DNA from: an uncultured Bacteroides sp.
Lineage (GTDB): Bacteria > Bacteroidota > Bacteroidia > Bacteroidales > Bacteroidaceae
Direction: 5' to 3'
NCBI GenBank assembly: GCA_949296575.1
Contig: CASFPE010000013.1
Location: forward strand, 96,428 to 160,427
DNA: 64,000 nucleotides
Part shown: positions 62,666 to 64,000 of the stretch, in pieces
Layout: the number at the start of each line of letters is the position of its first letter
Position numbering within the stretch: the stretch's first letter is position 1
The notes under the pieces: model-generated
Databases searched by the model: none
What the model saw: the letters and a program-made list of their open reading frames with translations, nothing else
Told to the model about the DNA's origin: nothing
Translations under genes and position numbers: made by a program

Positions 62666-63538
62666 TTATAATGCGTTTGTGATGGCCGTAGCAGGTATCC
62701 CTAACTTGGAGAAAGCAAACATCTTTTTCCCTAAGTCTTTCAGTGAAGCGCCGATGTGGTACACTTGTTCATCATCGATGATTAGGAAACGGTCATGGAA
62801 GTTTCGGCAGGCATGGACTGTGATGGGGGGATATTGGCCGTTGTGGCGTTCAAGGTCAAGCTGGAGTTGCGGCGTGATTCGTTGGGTATAAATCGTAGCT
62901 TCTACGTTGGCGCCTCGGTTGCTTAACATGAGTAGCACAGAAGCATCCGCATAATTATCGATTAAGAGGAGTGACTTTTTTGCTGTTTTGATGAGGTCTA
63001 CCATGAATTTGTATGCATCAAAAATTTGGCCGTCATAGAAGACTCCTTCCACAGGAGGTAAGGATGTGCGGACAAAGAAATCCATCTTTTGGCCGATTTC
63101 ATGCAGCCTCTGTTCGTGTTGCATGAACTTGTTGTCCATTTTTTGTTCGATGTTGTTTAGGCGTTGATGGATGGAGTACCCTTTCAGCAGATATTCTTTC
63201 AGCACTTTGTTTGCCCATTGGCGGAACAAGATGCCCCGTTTGCTGTTCACCCGGAAGCCAATGGATATGATTGCATCCAAATTATAGTAAGTAAGATTTC
63301 TGGTTATTTGGCGTTTCCCTTCTTTCCGAACTGTTCGGAAATCCCGAACAGTTGACATTTCTTCTAATTCTTTTTGTGCGTATATGTTTTTGATGTGTTC
63401 GCTGATGTTGGCTTTGCTTGACTGGAACAATTCTGCCATTTGCGTTTGCGTGAGCCAGACAGTTTCATCTTCTATGCGGACTTCTACTTTTACTGTCTCG
63501 TCAGGTTGGTACAATATAATTTCTCCTTGGTTTCCCAT
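62666..63538 (-). CDS. RhuM-family protein with PLD-like C-terminal domain
   Basis: 290 residues. Residues about 1-120 match the RhuM/virulence-protein N-terminal domain (VWLTQTQMAELFQSSKANISEHIKNI, then LTYYNLDAIISIGFRVNS and ILFRQWANKVLKEYLLKGY), which resembles DNA-binding Bro/KilA-type domains. A coiled coil (about 125-160) links to a C-terminal domain (about 175-285) with the phospholipase D-like pattern HDRFLIIDDEQVYHIGASLKDLGKK, where the classic HxK is HxR. Possible roles are nucleic-acid binding/cleavage or a defence-type effector; activity is unproven. It points towards the 230-bp element and away from the regulator copy. A TATTTTTG element (63,586-63,579) lies upstream. Confidence 0.85.
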   Translation of the reverse strand: MGNQGEIILYQPDETVKVEVRIEDETVWLTQTQMAELFQSSKANISEHIKNIYAQKELEEMSTVRDFRTVRKEGKRQITRNLTYYNLDAIISIGFRVNSKRGILFRQWANKVLKEYLLKGYSIHQRLNNIEQKMDNKFMQHEQRLHEIGQKMDFFVRTSLPPVEGVFYDGQIFDAYKFMVDLIKTAKKSLLLIDNYADASVLLMLSNRGANVEATIYTQRITPQLQLDLERHNGQYPPITVHACRNFHDRFLIIDDEQVYHIGASLKDLGKKMFAFSKLGIPATAITNAL

Positions 63539-63578
63539 TTTGACATGCTTTGTTGCCTCTCATTTTCTTGTTGCATTG

Positions 63579-63586
63579 CAAAAATA
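63579..63586 (-). promoter_or_regulatory. -7 element of the RhuM-PLD gene
   Basis: TATTTTTG on the minus strand, 41 bases before the start codon; no clear TTTG partner. Confidence 0.5.
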
Positions 63587-63755
63587 GGTAATTCAACCAG
63601 ATTAAAAAAAGAAGAAGCAAGATTTTTGGCTGGAAGAACACTTTGTTATTTCGCATGGCTTGCCGGGACGGTGCGGCAACCTTTTTCCCTCTTGTTAACT
63701 CGTCTCCTTGTCCACTCGTCAACCTGTTCCCTTGTCCACTCTAAAAAGATTTTCT

Positions 63756-63763
63756 TACTTTTG
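63756..63763 (+). promoter_or_regulatory. -7 element of the second TPR-HTH regulator gene
   Basis: TACTTTTG, 4 bases before the start codon, same as at 15,239. Confidence 0.6.
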
Positions 63764-63767
63764 CGTC

Positions 63768-64000
63768 ATGTTTTTTGCAAGAAGAAACATCATCATCGCC
63801 ATTTCCGCCGTGTTGTTGCTGGCGGCGATAGGGACAGCATGCTGGCAATTGGCCTATGTGCGGCCCCGTCGCCTGCTGTTGCGTGCCGAAGTGTTGATGC
63901 AGGCGCGTCCCGACAGCGCCTTGCACACGCTGCAACAATTGCGCCGCCCGCAGTGGCTCATGGGGGAGAACGAAGCCCTCTATGCCCTGCTGATGACGCA
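63768..64000 (+). CDS. TPR-HTH regulator paralogue (3' end outside window)
   Basis: 77 complete codons are visible. From the fourth to the last codon the protein is almost the same as the N-terminus of the regulator at 15,251 (shared IGTACWQLAY, MQARPDSAL, LQQLRRPQWLMGENEALYAL), and most DNA differences are single scattered bases. The N-terminal membrane segment is present. The upstream CTTGTC-type run and promoter are also shared. The remaining domains lie beyond the window. Confidence 0.88.
   Translation, partial: MFFARRNIIIAISAVLLLAAIGTACWQLAYVRPRRLLLRAEVLMQARPDSALHTLQQLRRPQWLMGENEALYALLMT

Overview
The window is chromosomal DNA from a member of the Bacteroidota, most likely the order Bacteroidales. 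The evidence is: many promoters of the TTTG-N20-TAnnTTTG type; gene pairs typical of the order (folP-cdaA, DUF4271-hemD, glyS-FKBP isomerase); a divergent topoisomerase subunit A; TonB receptors with a carboxypeptidase-like N-terminal domain; S41, DUF3316 and DUF3244 proteins; and three large exported proteins with type IX secretion (T9SS) type C-terminal domains. Genus cannot be fixed from the sequence alone. Base composition is uneven: about 22-29 kb is very GC-rich and about 30-34 kb much less so, with the change falling inside one gene.

Layout. 1-10.1 kb: an operon of a giant T9SS surface protein (cut by the left edge), a lipoprotein that shares a module with it, and an OmpA-type protein. 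10.4-14 kb: a YbjQ-type protein and a convergent multidomain pectinesterase. 14.2-20 kb: a possible orphan small RNA, a 230-bp dispersed element containing a 38-bp perfect palindrome, a micro-operon of two small membrane proteins, a transmembrane TPR-HTH regulator, and an operon of three exported proteins ending in a thioredoxin-like protein. 20-22.5 kb: CYTH protein, a 43-residue membrane protein, prfB with its programmed frameshift, and rnhB. 22.5-27 kb: a TonB receptor and an exported phosphatase bracketed by two homologous arrays of a 23-bp palindromic repeat, then tRNA-Leu. 27-31.7 kb (minus strand): topoisomerase IV subunit A, DUF3316 and S41 protease, each overlapping the next by 4 bp. 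31.8-43.2 kb: glyS, FKBP isomerase, asd, a lamin-tail T9SS protein, murF, folP, cdaA, pta, ackA. 43.2-46.2 kb: a HigBA toxin-antitoxin pair between two copies of the 3' end of a DUF4143 ATPase gene, plus small exported proteins. 47.3-56.9 kb: a long plus-strand gene run (cysE, rRNA methyltransferase, DPP IV, purD, membrane proteins, MnmD-like, zinc ABC binding protein and ATPase). 57.2-62.1 kb: LOG protein, DUF4271, hemD, rnpA, yidD, tatD, tyrS. 62.2-64 kb: tRNA-Gln, the second copy of the 230-bp element, a RhuM-PLD protein, and the start of a second, nearly identical copy of the TPR-HTH regulator.

Most of the window is housekeeping. The best candidates for undescribed biology are (i) the locus pattern repeated 48 kb apart: terminated short RNA, 230-bp palindromic element, minus-strand cargo gene, then a TPR-HTH regulator, which at the first site is followed by an exported thioredoxin-like operon; (ii) the 23-bp-periodic palindromic arrays flanking the receptor-phosphatase cassette; and (iii) the toxin-antitoxin module lying between duplicated ATPase gene ends.
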